Translations under genes and position numbers: made by a program
Shown: positions 28,801 to 38,805 of the stretch, piece by piece
Layout of the letters: each line of letters opens with the position of its first letter
Numbering within the stretch: the first letter of the stretch is position 1
Origin: an uncultured Opitutia bacterium
GTDB lineage: Bacteria > Verrucomicrobiota > Verrucomicrobiia > Opitutales > Opitutaceae
Length of the DNA: 64,000 nucleotides
Reading direction: 5' to 3'
Assembly: GCA_903877135.1 (NCBI GenBank)
Contig: CAIRCN010000074.1
Coordinates: forward strand, 62,001 to 126,000
The notes under the pieces: model-generated
What the model was told of the DNA's origin: nothing
The model's database searches: none
Seen by the model: the letters and a program-made list of their open reading frames with translations, nothing else

Positions 28801-29097
28801 AAACCGCCGGATTTCGAAATGGGTTTTTTCGTCGGTGTAAATGCCCGTGCCATTCGAAAAAACGAGGGTCACATTGGCACCGGCGGCAGTGTCGATAATC
28901 GCTCCACGAGCCAGGAAGGTGTCGCCCTTTTTCATCTCATAAATGCGGCTGTCACTGACACAGGTTACCGTCCCCTTGATACTGGTGACGAAGAACTTGC
29001 CCAGAATGTTGTTCTGAACGCCCAATTTTGCCGAGCTCACGAGGGGTAAACCCCCCAAAGCTAGGCCGAGAAAGAAAATATTTTTTAAAACATTCAT
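25870..29097 (-). CDS. Giant FecR-domain protein with Ala-rich repeats and Ser/Gly tail
   Basis: A 1075-residue secreted protein. A signal peptide (about 1-23) is followed by two FecR-like domains (about 35-200 and 275-410): the first includes YLDYGRLVLNTPQLLSGT, the second LNLKAGTVISTIDPATKE and YGVRTPKGIAHASGTSFSI. Then comes a region of degenerate units of the form APxQAxxVAxAVxQA (about 520-720), a Gln/Ala coiled-coil-like part, and a Ser/Gly low-complexity tail (about 850-1020). FecR proteins elsewhere sense siderophores with a sigma factor, but no sigma or anti-sigma partner lies here. Its place at the head of the export locus suggests a surface or matrix protein. The role is unknown. 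Confidence 0.85.
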   Translation of the reverse strand: MNVLKNIFFLGLALGGLPLVSSAKLGVQNNILGKFFVTSIKGTVTCVSDSRIYEMKKGDTFLARGAIIDTAAGANVTLVFSNGTGIYTDEKTHFEIRRFEQEFFAPNNNLRVEPSNSLTMVYLDYGRLVLNTPQLLSGTIMLYETPHAMVNIRGEKILIEVNDKQTVSHIALVSGNVSVVPRGSDGEFLSIGKRLITGQEAFVKYALNSDGSSQGAIEDIAPGAKKPAIQSVAEAQIGNTNSTGYLGATKTSGAPKVARNEQSGTAETRAKVIRITGFAKARYPASPFDTALKEGALLPKGTIIVTEASSELYLETFKGAIATLRPMSTLEIEKLSVTTVQGVVKKQTSVLNLKAGTVISTIDPATKEINDYGVRTPKGIAHASGTSFSITVEDQGFSVTTTADSVSFTPPSGVTYSISAGNVSVTPPGGQTQPPISLSQAIANNPAMAGVIQTAVTTVSNVVQNNIGSLSSESATNLISKVINTASEAIPAQAAGFASQGLIAVSATSSSTSGSIGSAVSAVTTAAVSGAPAQATQIATAATQADPSQAAVVAASAAKAAPAQAAQVAAAVTQVVTPSSPNGPSQATLQNATAIATAVTTSVPNQAAPVAVAVMQAVNSMSLQATSQSNSTSASTIAAGVTSAAPSQAVPVAAAMMKTLTQITPDAPTQAVAQSGAMLAASVTSAAPPQAQEIATAVLQAIVASTAQPNGGNAAKTSGTTNTGNTSSTSDPSSATSTSGSANSGNVASNSGRNTGNSNNTSSATSGSNGVGNSGSANAASLAAGLITAAVSQVAPASSQAVTQAMAAATNQSFSSVQQSAQQSTTQAVETSAQVTSIAQQATQSSVQSNQATQSVAKAESQAAAASSSGSTSANVAASSSGSTSSASSSGSSSTGAGSTGGSANSGSSSLSVASSGQGSTGGEASSSGSSGAGSASGSSTSGSSKSSSTGGQGSTSSGGTTPSSLAGGGDGSASGGSASSGTSGGSSGSASAGSSGSSSGAGAGVSDKATSVIVNQFDPGSINTTTAGLQSAQSGQSSVQFNVDTSGSQTTVQPTPTVPNTLPIDQTVSPSTGT

Positions 29098-29171
29098 GGC
29101 GTGCAGTGGGTTGAAAATCGGGATTAGATCACTAGGGGTTAATACCCATATTGAATCTGTTGAAACGCAAC

Positions 29172-31745
<2,574 letters not shown>

Positions 31746-31748
31746 CGC

Positions 31749-33101
31749 GTGAATCAAAACACTCTGAAACCTTTCCTCACCCGGTCAACCTTCGTGCTCG
31801 CCCTCCTTTTCGGCGGACACGAGCTGCGCGCAGCGATGAGCCGCGGCTTCAACCAACTGCTCGATGCGGTTGTGCGGATCGACGTGCGCGAGGTGGCGTT
31901 TGAGGCGGGCTCGAAGCGACTGGCCTCCAGCATCGGCTCCGGCGTCATTCTGTCCGACGATGGCCTGGTCCTCACCAACGCCCATGTCGTCAGTCCGCGT
32001 GCGATCGAAATCTCTGTCACACTATCCAATTTGGAGCGTGTCGGCGCCCAGCTCGTCGGCTGGGATCACTGGACCGATCTCGCGGTGTTGCGACTCGACC
32101 TGCCGGAGATCAAACGCCGCAAGCTCAGGTTTGCCCATGGCGAGTTCGGCGACAGCGACAGGCTTTTTCCCGGCGAAACTGTTTTCGCCGTCGGCACACC
32201 CTACGGCTTCACGCGCACTGTCACGCGCGGCATCATCTCAAACACCAGCCGCTACTTTGAGGATCCGCGCGGCGTGAACGGCTACGAAACGGGCGCTTTC
32301 AACACCTGGCTGCAGACAGACGCGGCCATCAATCCCGGCAATTCGGGCGGTCCGCTCGTCACGGAGGATGGGCGGGTCGTCGGTATCAACGCCCGCGGCT
32401 ATATCGGCGCCGACAATCTTGGCTTTGCCATCCCGGCCAACGTGGCCCGAAAGGTCGTCGCCGATCTAGTGCACGACGGCGCCATCACGCGCAGTTACTT
32501 GGGCATTGTGCCGGGAGCTCTGCAGGATTTGGAAAATTTCTACGCGCTGAGCCTCAACACGGGCGTGTTGGTCAACAACGTCGACCCGGGTTCGCCGGCG
32601 GCGCGCGCCGGTCTGCGCGGCGGCGACATAGTGCTGGCGATCGACGGCACGAGGGTCGACGGCCGTTTCCCGGAGCAGCTTCCTGCCATTCAGAACCTCA
32701 TTGCTAGTCTGCCGGTGGGAGCGAGCGCGAAGCTGACCGTCAAGCGCGGGTCCGAATTGAGGGATTGCATCCTGCTCACCGAAAAGCTTGAGAGCCGCGT
32801 CGGCGAGGAATGGGTGTTTGAAAAATGGGGTCTAAGCGTGCGCAAGGTTTCCCGGACTTACGCCCGTGAAAATCAGCTCTCCGACACCACCGGCGTGCTC
32901 GTGATTGGGGTGCAACCGGGATTTCCTGCGGACGTCGCCGGCCTGTCCCGGGGCGACATCATCGCGAAAATCAACCAGCAGCCGGTGTCCACGCTCGCGA
33001 CCATGAAAGACCTGCATGCGGCGTTTCTGGCGAAACCGGAACCTGTGCTCGTCGAGGTCCAGCGGAATCGTCAGGTTTCCCTCTACGTCTTAAAGCCATG
33101 A
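31749..33101 (+). CDS. HtrA/Deg-family serine protease
   Basis: A 450-residue secreted trypsin-like protease with two PDZ domains. The signal peptide covers about 1-28 (LTRSTFVLALLFGGHELRA). The catalytic triad is intact: His79 in LTNAHVV, Asp110 in HWTDLAVLRLD, Ser199 in NPGNSGGPL. PDZ1 (about 235-325) contains VDPGSPAARAGLRGGDIVLA, and PDZ2 (about 370-445) contains QPGFPADVAGLSRGDIIAKI. It should degrade or refold misfolded envelope proteins. The start is GTG; a later ATG would remove the signal peptide. The stop overlaps the next gene by four bases (ATGA), a gene encoding a related protein without the triad. Confidence 0.9.
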   Translation: MNQNTLKPFLTRSTFVLALLFGGHELRAAMSRGFNQLLDAVVRIDVREVAFEAGSKRLASSIGSGVILSDDGLVLTNAHVVSPRAIEISVTLSNLERVGAQLVGWDHWTDLAVLRLDLPEIKRRKLRFAHGEFGDSDRLFPGETVFAVGTPYGFTRTVTRGIISNTSRYFEDPRGVNGYETGAFNTWLQTDAAINPGNSGGPLVTEDGRVVGINARGYIGADNLGFAIPANVARKVVADLVHDGAITRSYLGIVPGALQDLENFYALSLNTGVLVNNVDPGSPAARAGLRGGDIVLAIDGTRVDGRFPEQLPAIQNLIASLPVGASAKLTVKRGSELRDCILLTEKLESRVGEEWVFEKWGLSVRKVSRTYARENQLSDTTGVLVIGVQPGFPADVAGLSRGDIIAKINQQPVSTLATMKDLHAAFLAKPEPVLVEVQRNRQVSLYVLKP

Positions 33102-34540
33102 TCGCATCTTCTCCCTCTCGCCGCAGGCTGGCGCCACTCGCTGGAATCCACCGTCATCTGCGTTTCGTGTTTCCCATCGCTGCGGCGCTCATCGGGGCGA
33201 CTGCGATGCGTGCTGCCGATTTGACGGCGCTGTGGGTCGAGCGGGTCAAATCGGTTGTGGCGGTGGAGTATTACACCGAGACCGAGGCGGAGCGGCGCCC
33301 CACCGTTTCCTACGGCACGGTGATCGATGCCAACGGCACGATCATTCTCCCCTCAGTCGCCGTGAGCCCAAGGGCGACGCCGGCGCAGTTAAAGGAATTC
33401 AAGGTTTACCGTCCGGGCAATCCGGTGAGCGCCTCCGCGCAATACCTCGGGCAGGACGCGTTCACCGGCTGGCATTTTGTGCGCGTCGAGGAGTCCATGC
33501 GCGGCGAGCTGGTTCCAATCACGGCGTTTGCCGTCAAGGACACCGTTGAACCCGCGATGGCAGAGGAGGTCTGGGGCATTGGCCTAAGGAATAAGGACGA
33601 GGATTTTTTGCCCTACCTGCTGTCGAGCCGCATCGCGCTGGTGCAGTCGCTGCCACAACGCACGGCCATTGCGCAGCAGGAGGTCGCTGGACCGGGCCTG
33701 CCAGTGTTCAACCGCGCGGGCGCGTTCATCGGCCTGGCTTCGAGTTCGTTTGGGCAAAACTACATCCAGTTTTCGCGCGAAGACCGCGGCGGATTTCCGG
33801 TGATCATGGTCAACGTCGAGGAAAGCGGCGCATTCCAGACGGCGGGCGAAATTCTGCCCTATCTCGGACGCGTGCCGAAAAACGTCTATGGTCGCCCGCT
33901 CGCCTGGCTCGGGGCCTACGGCCTTGAGCCGATGGACCCGGAGGTGGCGAAATTCCTGAAACTTTCCGGGCAGTCCGGCGCGGTGATCAGTGAAATCCTC
34001 GAGGGCAGTCCGGCGGAAAAGGCGGGGCTGAAGGACCGCGACCTGCTCGTTGCCATCGACGACCAACCGCTGCCGCGCTTCAAGCCCGACCGTGTGATCG
34101 TCACCTATGTTGAACGCGAGATTCAGCGCCGCCACCCGGGCGACTTGATCGCACTCACGGTGCTGCGCGGCGGCACCCGTCTCGACCTTAAAGCCGTACT
34201 CGGCGAGGAGCCGCGGTTGCTGAGCGAGGCCGAGCGGAAATATTTCGACCGGCTGGGCCTGACGGCGCGCGAGTTTGTTTACGACGACGCCATCGCGCGG
34301 CGGGCCAAAACTGGCGACCTCTCCGGCGTGATCGCGCACTATGTCAAGCCGAACGGCCCCGCGGCCGTCGCCGGCCTTCGCACCGACGACTGGATCAAGG
34401 AAATCGACGGCACCGAGGTGAAAAACTTCGCTGCCGCCGGGGAAAAACTCTCGGCAATCGAAACTGACAAATTCCGCACCGAATGCGTGCTGCTCGTGAG
34501 CCGCGGCGGTGTCACCTCGGTGTTGCGCGTCAAACTTTAA
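33098..34540 (+). CDS. PDZ-domain HtrA-like pseudo-protease
   Basis: A 480-residue secreted protein (hydrophobic signal about 22-38, FVFPIAAALIGATAMRA) related to the gene before it. It keeps the trypsin-like fold pattern (SYGTVIDANGTIILP) and two PDZ domains (SEILEGSPAEKAGLKDRDLL, about 300-370; HYVKPNGPAAVAGLRTDDW, about 410-470). None of the triad remains: the His site reads LPSVAV, the Asp site TGWHFVRV and the Ser site GPGLPVF. It is therefore probably a non-catalytic regulator, scaffold or chaperone partner of the adjacent protease, translated with it through the ATGA overlap. The pairing is inference; the missing residues are seen. Confidence 0.82.
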   Translation: MIASSPSRRRLAPLAGIHRHLRFVFPIAAALIGATAMRAADLTALWVERVKSVVAVEYYTETEAERRPTVSYGTVIDANGTIILPSVAVSPRATPAQLKEFKVYRPGNPVSASAQYLGQDAFTGWHFVRVEESMRGELVPITAFAVKDTVEPAMAEEVWGIGLRNKDEDFLPYLLSSRIALVQSLPQRTAIAQQEVAGPGLPVFNRAGAFIGLASSSFGQNYIQFSREDRGGFPVIMVNVEESGAFQTAGEILPYLGRVPKNVYGRPLAWLGAYGLEPMDPEVAKFLKLSGQSGAVISEILEGSPAEKAGLKDRDLLVAIDDQPLPRFKPDRVIVTYVEREIQRRHPGDLIALTVLRGGTRLDLKAVLGEEPRLLSEAERKYFDRLGLTAREFVYDDAIARRAKTGDLSGVIAHYVKPNGPAAVAGLRTDDWIKEIDGTEVKNFAAAGEKLSAIETDKFRTECVLLVSRGGVTSVLRVKL

Positions 34541-34552
34541 CCCAAACAAATC

Positions 34553-35149
34553 ATGTTCACAGGCATTGTGGAAGAGGCGGGGCAGGTGGTGATATTCGAG
34601 CAGACGCCGGCCGGCTGGCATCTTGCGATCGCGGCTGACTGCGTGCTCAGCGGTCTGGTCGAGGGCGACAGCATCGCGGTCAACGGCTGCTGCCTGACGG
34701 TCACCCGCTTTGCGGCGGGGCGCCTGCACTTCGACGTGCTCGAGGAAACGAAGCGCCTGACCAATTTCTCGACGCTCGCGGTCGGCGCCCCGGTGAATTT
34801 GGAGCGCAGTCTGCGTTTCGACGGCAAGGTCGGCGGGCACTTTGTCACCGGACACATCGACGGCTTGGGCGTGATCGAAGTTTTCGAGCAGCGCGGCGCC
34901 GACTACTATCTGAAGGTGCGGGCTCAGGGTGGCGGAGGGCACTATTTGATCCACAAAGGCAGCATCGCCATCGACGGCATCTCCCTCACGGTGGCCGAGG
35001 TGGCCGGCGATAGCCTCGTTGTCTGGCTGATCCCGCACACCCTCGCGGTGACCAATCTGCGCGTCAAGAAACCCGGCGACCTCGTGAACCTCGAGTTCGA
35101 TCTCCTCGGCAAATACGTCGAGAAGCTCCTGACCGTCGGGCGCACCTGA
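34553..35149 (+). CDS. ribE: Riboflavin synthase, alpha chain
   Basis: A 198-residue enzyme that dismutates two molecules of 6,7-dimethyl-8-ribityllumazine into riboflavin. It has the duplicated lumazine-binding barrel: [10 protein letters not shown] at the N-terminus, VNGCCLTVT in repeat 1, [11 protein letters not shown] at the start of repeat 2, and [13 protein letters not shown] in repeat 2. Length and architecture are normal. No FMN riboswitch is apparent in the 12-base gap before it. Its stop directly abuts the ATG of the uracil-DNA glycosylase gene. Confidence 0.95.
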   Translation: MFTGIVEEAGQVVIFEQTPAGWHLAIAADCVLSGLVEGDSIAVNGCCLTVTRFAAGRLHFDVLEETKRLTNFSTLAVGAPVNLERSLRFDGKVGGHFVTGHIDGLGVIEVFEQRGADYYLKVRAQGGGGHYLIHKGSIAIDGISLTVAEVAGDSLVVWLIPHTLAVTNLRVKKPGDLVNLEFDLLGKYVEKLLTVGRT

Positions 35150-36067
35150 ATGCGCACGGCCCTCAGCGTCCTCACCGATGAGCTCCGGCGCCTGAAGGCG
35201 CATGGCGTGAAGCATCTCCGTGTCTCGCCGGACAGCATCGCCGCGTTGCGCGCGGCAGTGCATTCGGGTGGCGCTAGCGTGCCGGCAATCGCGCCCGATA
35301 CCGTGGCGGTGCCAGCAACGGAAAACGTGGGAAAACCGGTAGTGCCGGCCTGGACACCGCGCGCGAGCACGACGGAGGCCGTCGTGTCGTCGTTGCCGCT
35401 GCCGCTACCCACACCCTTCGTTTTGCCCGACGGCGACAAGCGGGCGCGAATGGACGCCTTGTGCGCTCGTGTGCAGAGCGACCCGGTCTGCGCCGCGCAT
35501 GTGCGCCCAGGGAAGAAAATCGTGGTCGGGGTCGGCAGCCTCGACGCCAAAGTCATGTTTGTCGGCGAGGCGCCGGGGGCGGAGGAGGAAGTGCAGGGTG
35601 AGCCGTTCGTCGGGCCCGCCGGACAGCTGCTGACGAGGATGATAGGCGCGATGGGCCTGAGCCGCGCCGAAGTTTATATTGGCAACATCATGAACTGGCG
35701 GCCGGAGATTCCGGTGGATGCGAGCGGCATCCAATATGGCAACCGCCCGCCCACCGAGGCTGAACTGCGCTACTGCCTGCCATACCTGCGGGCGCAAATC
35801 GAAATTGTTAATCCCGGCCTTCTCGTTGCGCTCGGCACGACTGCGGCGCAGGGGCTGCTGGGCTTCGGTGCGTTCAAGGCACTTGGGGAGGTGCGCGGCC
35901 ACTGGCACGAATTCGCCGGCAAACCGCTCATGGTGACCTACCACCCGAGTTACATTTTGCGCAACCAGTCGAACCGATCCAAGCGGATGATCTGGGAGGA
36001 TCTGCTCCAGGTCATGGCGCGCGCCGGCCTGTCCGTCTCGGACCGGCAGCGTGGTTATTTTCTGTAA
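35150..36067 (+). CDS. Family-4-like uracil-DNA glycosylase
   Basis: A 305-residue protein. The first 95 residues are a variable, probably disordered extension. The glycosylase domain follows, with [20 protein letters not shown] (motif A of family 4) and [11 protein letters not shown] (motif B). Canonical family 4 enzymes bind a 4Fe-4S cluster, with a Cys in the segment after the first helix; here that segment reads NIMNWRPE, with Trp instead, and the N-terminal CxxC pair is not intact. Cluster-less variants of this kind are known, for example in Alphaproteobacteria. The adjacent ribE stop and this ATG have no gap. Its role would be removing uracil from deaminated DNA. Confidence 0.88.
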   Translation: MRTALSVLTDELRRLKAHGVKHLRVSPDSIAALRAAVHSGGASVPAIAPDTVAVPATENVGKPVVPAWTPRASTTEAVVSSLPLPLPTPFVLPDGDKRARMDALCARVQSDPVCAAHVRPGKKIVVGVGSLDAKVMFVGEAPGAEEEVQGEPFVGPAGQLLTRMIGAMGLSRAEVYIGNIMNWRPEIPVDASGIQYGNRPPTEAELRYCLPYLRAQIEIVNPGLLVALGTTAAQGLLGFGAFKALGEVRGHWHEFAGKPLMVTYHPSYILRNQSNRSKRMIWEDLLQVMARAGLSVSDRQRGYFL

Positions 36068-36080
36068 CGACGACCACGCG

Positions 36081-36443
36081 TCAGGCCAGTGGCAGCAGCC
36101 GTGCAAATTCCTGCTGGATGCGGGCAAATTCAGCCTTCACGCGGTCAATTTCCTCGCCAAGGTTGGTGAGGCCGTTTTTGCGGGCGTTGTGTTCCAAATG
36201 CTCGGCGACCCGGCGCAGCGCGGCCGCCCCCAGATTGGCCGAACTCCCCTTGATGCTGTGTGCGGCCCGCACGACCTTCTCGGCATCACCCGCGGCCAGG
36301 CCGGTTTCGAGCTCAGCAATGCGCACCGGCGTGTCCTCGAGGTAAATGCCGACCAATTCGCGGAGAAACTCATCGTTGTCGCCGGGATTCAACGCTCGGA
36401 GGTTTTCCACCGCTTGCATGTCGATGACGGGAGTGTCGGGCAT
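36081..36443 (-). CDS. Hpt-domain phosphotransfer protein
   Basis: A 120-residue four-helix-bundle histidine phosphotransfer protein. The phospho-accepting His is in AAHSIKGSSANLGA (about residue 62), the exact Hpt signature. The first 15 residues are a short leader and the rest is helical. It has no kinase or receiver domain, so it must shuttle phosphate between other proteins. It is the last gene of a minus-strand group with a hybrid kinase and a receiver, its most likely partners. Confidence 0.92.
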   Translation of the reverse strand: MPDTPVIDMQAVENLRALNPGDNDEFLRELVGIYLEDTPVRIAELETGLAAGDAEKVVRAAHSIKGSSANLGAAALRRVAEHLEHNARKNGLTNLGEEIDRVKAEFARIQQEFARLLPLA

Positions 36444-36524
36444 GGTTTTGATTCTACGTGGAGCGACGCTTGTGCAATAGAAAATTCACCGATGGCGGTG
36501 GGCGAGGCGCTCAGACGAAGGAGA

Positions 36525-38231
36525 TCACGTCGCCCACTCGAATGAGGTGTTCTGATCGATCTCCTCGATGGTCGTGAGGCCCAGCAGCACTTTTTTCAGG
36601 CCGTCATAGCGCAGGGGTTTGTAACCGATCTTGGCGGCGGCCCGTGTAATTTCCTGGGCGCTTTTGCCCTCAGAAATAAGCGAGCGGATTTCCTCGGTGA
36701 TGAGCACCAACTCATGGAACGCCACCCGACCCTTGTAGCCCGTGCCACGGCAGACAGTGCAGCCCCGCCCGCGGTAAAAGGGCACCTCCGTGAGGCCTTC
36801 GTCCTGGAAATATTTCTTCAGTGTCTCCGGCGTCGGATAGTAGGCTTCCTTGCAATTCTCGCAGATGCGCGCGGCCAACCGCTGGGCGAGCACACCGATG
36901 ACAGACGGCGCCACCATGTAGGGCTCCACGCCGATTTCGATCAACCGCACGATGGCCTGGGCCGCTGTATTTGTGTGCAGCGTGGCAAACACAATGTGGC
37001 CCGTGAGCGCGGCCTCGGTGGCGATTTTGGCGGTTTCGAGGTCGCGGATTTCACCGATCAAGATGGCGTCGGGGTCCTGGCGCATCAGGGCGCGTAGGAT
37101 CGTCGAAAACTTGAGGTCGATGTGGCTGTTGACCTGGCTCTGCGTCACGCCAGCCAGCTGGATTTCGATCGGATCCTCGATCGTGGAAATGTTGACCGCC
37201 GGCGTGTTGATCTCGTGGAGCGCGGCGTAGAGAGTTGTGGTCTTGCCCGATCCGGTCGGCCCCGTGACAAAAATGATGCCGTTCGGATTTTGAATCAACC
37301 GCTTGAACGGCTGGACGATCGTCTGTGAGATCAGCATCTTGTCCAGCGTCATCATCGATTTCTTGCCCGTCATCGCGAGAATGCGGATGACGGCCTTTTC
37401 ACCAAAGGCCGACGGGATGGTCGAGACACGGAAATTCGAGGTCTGACTGCCGATGGGCATCGAGAACCTGCCATCCTGGGGGAAGCGTGCCTCTGAGATA
37501 TTCAGGCCGCACAGAATCTTAAGCCGCGAAATCAGCGCGCGGTGGAGCTTGCGGGAGTAAGTCAGAATTTCCCGTAGATTGCCATCGATGCGGAAACGGA
37601 TGCGGCACTGGGTTTCTTGTGCCTCGATATGCAGGTCGGTCGCGCGCTCGCGCAGGCCGAAATAAATGATCTCGTCGAGAATGCCAGTTAGCGAATGGTT
37701 CTCGGCCAGCGCGGCCAGCTTGTCGCCTGCAAGGTCAGGGTGGTCGAATAGACTCGAATGCTCCAGTTCATTAAGGTTTTCCTCGAGATTTTTCTCGGTG
37801 CAGTAGTGGATGGCGATTGCGTCCTCGATTTCTCGCGGGAGGGCGAAAACCGGACTCACGGGCATCTGCGCGATCTGGCTCAGGCGCTTGTTCAGCTCGG
37901 TGTCGGTAGGAGAGGTCATCGCCACCGTGAGCACGCCGTTGATGACGTAGAGTCCGATGGCTGTCGTCTTTTTTGCAATCTCGACCGGAATACGTTCCAC
38001 GGCCTCGTCGGTGATGATCGACGCAAAGGGGTCGACATAGGCCACGCCCAAGGAGTCGGCCCAATATTTGCAGGCGTCGTCCTTAGTCAGGATTTTCTCG
38101 TCGATGATGGCCTGCAGTAGCTCGGACCCTTCGCCATGGCGGTCAATCAGGGCCGCCAACTCCGGACCGTAGTCAAAGTTGGGCCGCCGCCGGATGCTCT
38201 CCAGGAACTGCCTATTTTTTGGATTTAACAC
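36525..38231 (-). CDS. GspE/PilB-type secretion or pilus assembly ATPase
   Basis: A 568-residue cytoplasmic hexameric ATPase powering type IV pilus or type II secretion assembly. An N-terminal GspE_N-like domain (about 20-150) precedes the catalytic part. Visible motifs are Walker A TGPTGSGKTTTLYA, the Asp box ISTIEDPIEI, Walker B ALMRQDPDAILIGEIRD, the His box HIVFATLHTNTA, and the tetracysteine zinc site CENC ... CTVC. The GTG at 38231 is preferred: the longer frame starts with TTG at 38270 and overlaps a small ORF by 59 bases, whereas GTG overlaps it by 20. No PilC, PilD or pilin gene is nearby. Confidence 0.9.
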   Translation of the reverse strand: MLNPKNRQFLESIRRRPNFDYGPELAALIDRHGEGSELLQAIIDEKILTKDDACKYWADSLGVAYVDPFASIITDEAVERIPVEIAKKTTAIGLYVINGVLTVAMTSPTDTELNKRLSQIAQMPVSPVFALPREIEDAIAIHYCTEKNLEENLNELEHSSLFDHPDLAGDKLAALAENHSLTGILDEIIYFGLRERATDLHIEAQETQCRIRFRIDGNLREILTYSRKLHRALISRLKILCGLNISEARFPQDGRFSMPIGSQTSNFRVSTIPSAFGEKAVIRILAMTGKKSMMTLDKMLISQTIVQPFKRLIQNPNGIIFVTGPTGSGKTTTLYAALHEINTPAVNISTIEDPIEIQLAGVTQSQVNSHIDLKFSTILRALMRQDPDAILIGEIRDLETAKIATEAALTGHIVFATLHTNTAAQAIVRLIEIGVEPYMVAPSVIGVLAQRLAARICENCKEAYYPTPETLKKYFQDEGLTEVPFYRGRGCTVCRGTGYKGRVAFHELVLITEEIRSLISEGKSAQEITRAAAKIGYKPLRYDGLKKVLLGLTTIEEIDQNTSFEWAT

Positions 38232-38406
38232 GGCGGGACGCCTTGGTTTTGAAAAGTTTTCCGATCTCAAGCTGGTCGAGCTTCTCCATGGAGAAAGAAC
38301 TAGCTGCGCGCTCGATTTGCAGTTCCTTGAGCATCTCGGGTAATGAGTATCTCACTTCGGTGATAACGGACGGCGACGGGGAGGAGGAGGTGGTCGTGGT
38401 GCTCAT
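38212..38406 (-). CDS. Small conserved-looking protein of unknown function
   Basis: A 64-residue ORF. A Ser/Thr-rich start is followed by a predicted amphipathic helical part (RYSLPEMLKELQIERAASSF) and a basic tail (TKASRRVKSKK). I do not recognise a family. Its position between the receiver gene (13 bases) and the ATPase gene (20-base overlap), in the same direction, and its sensible composition suggest a real adaptor-like gene. A chance ORF cannot be excluded. Confidence 0.55.
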   Translation of the reverse strand: MSTTTTSSSPSPSVITEVRYSLPEMLKELQIERAASSFSMEKLDQLEIGKLFKTKASRRVKSKK

Positions 38407-38418
38407 CGCTTGTGTAGG

Positions 38419-38805
38419 TCACTCCAATGTGAAACACTCATCGATCGTTTCGGTCAGGGCGCGGGAAATTTCCTCTTTTGGCGTGTCTTTGCGGATGTAA
38501 TTGGCGGCGCCGTTGGCCAGAGCTTCCTCGATGCTCTGGCGGTTGACCAAGGAGGTCAGCATGATGACGACTGCGTCCGGATCAAATTCCTTGATTTTTT
38601 TCAACGTCTCCAACCCGTCCATCAGCGGCATACTGATGTCGAGGAGCACGAGATCGGGATTCTCGCGCTTGTAGACCGCGAGCGCCTCCTCCCCGTTACC
38701 CGCTTCAAACAATTGCGGGGTTCCCAGTTGCTTCAATATTAGTGAGACAAATTTCCTGATGTGAGGCTCGTCATCGACGAGCAGGATGGTGCCGTTAAAG
38801 TTCAT
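38419..38805 (-). CDS. Stand-alone response regulator receiver protein
   Basis: A 128-residue single-domain CheY-like receiver. The acidic pair is in LLVDDEPH (about residues 11-12), the phospho-acceptor Asp54 is in VLLDISMP, the Thr is in IMLTSL and the Lys is in YIRKDTP. There is no output domain, so it must act by protein-protein interaction. Its ATG overlaps the hybrid kinase stop by four bases. It may be phosphorylated by that kinase directly or through the Hpt protein and in turn control the PilB-like ATPase; that link is inference. Confidence 0.92.
   Translation of the reverse strand: MNFNGTILLVDDEPHIRKFVSLILKQLGTPQLFEAGNGEEALAVYKRENPDLVLLDISMPLMDGLETLKKIKEFDPDAVVIMLTSLVNRQSIEEALANGAANYIRKDTPKEEISRALTETIDECFTLE

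Noticed and set aside
33584-35263. Long minus-strand ORF of about 559 codons
   Set aside because: Antisense to the pseudo-protease, riboflavin synthase and UDG, all with clear motifs. High GC makes long antisense frames common here.
35150-36067. UdgX-type glycosylase
   Set aside because: The characteristic KRRIH loop is not visible; motif A reads as family 4.
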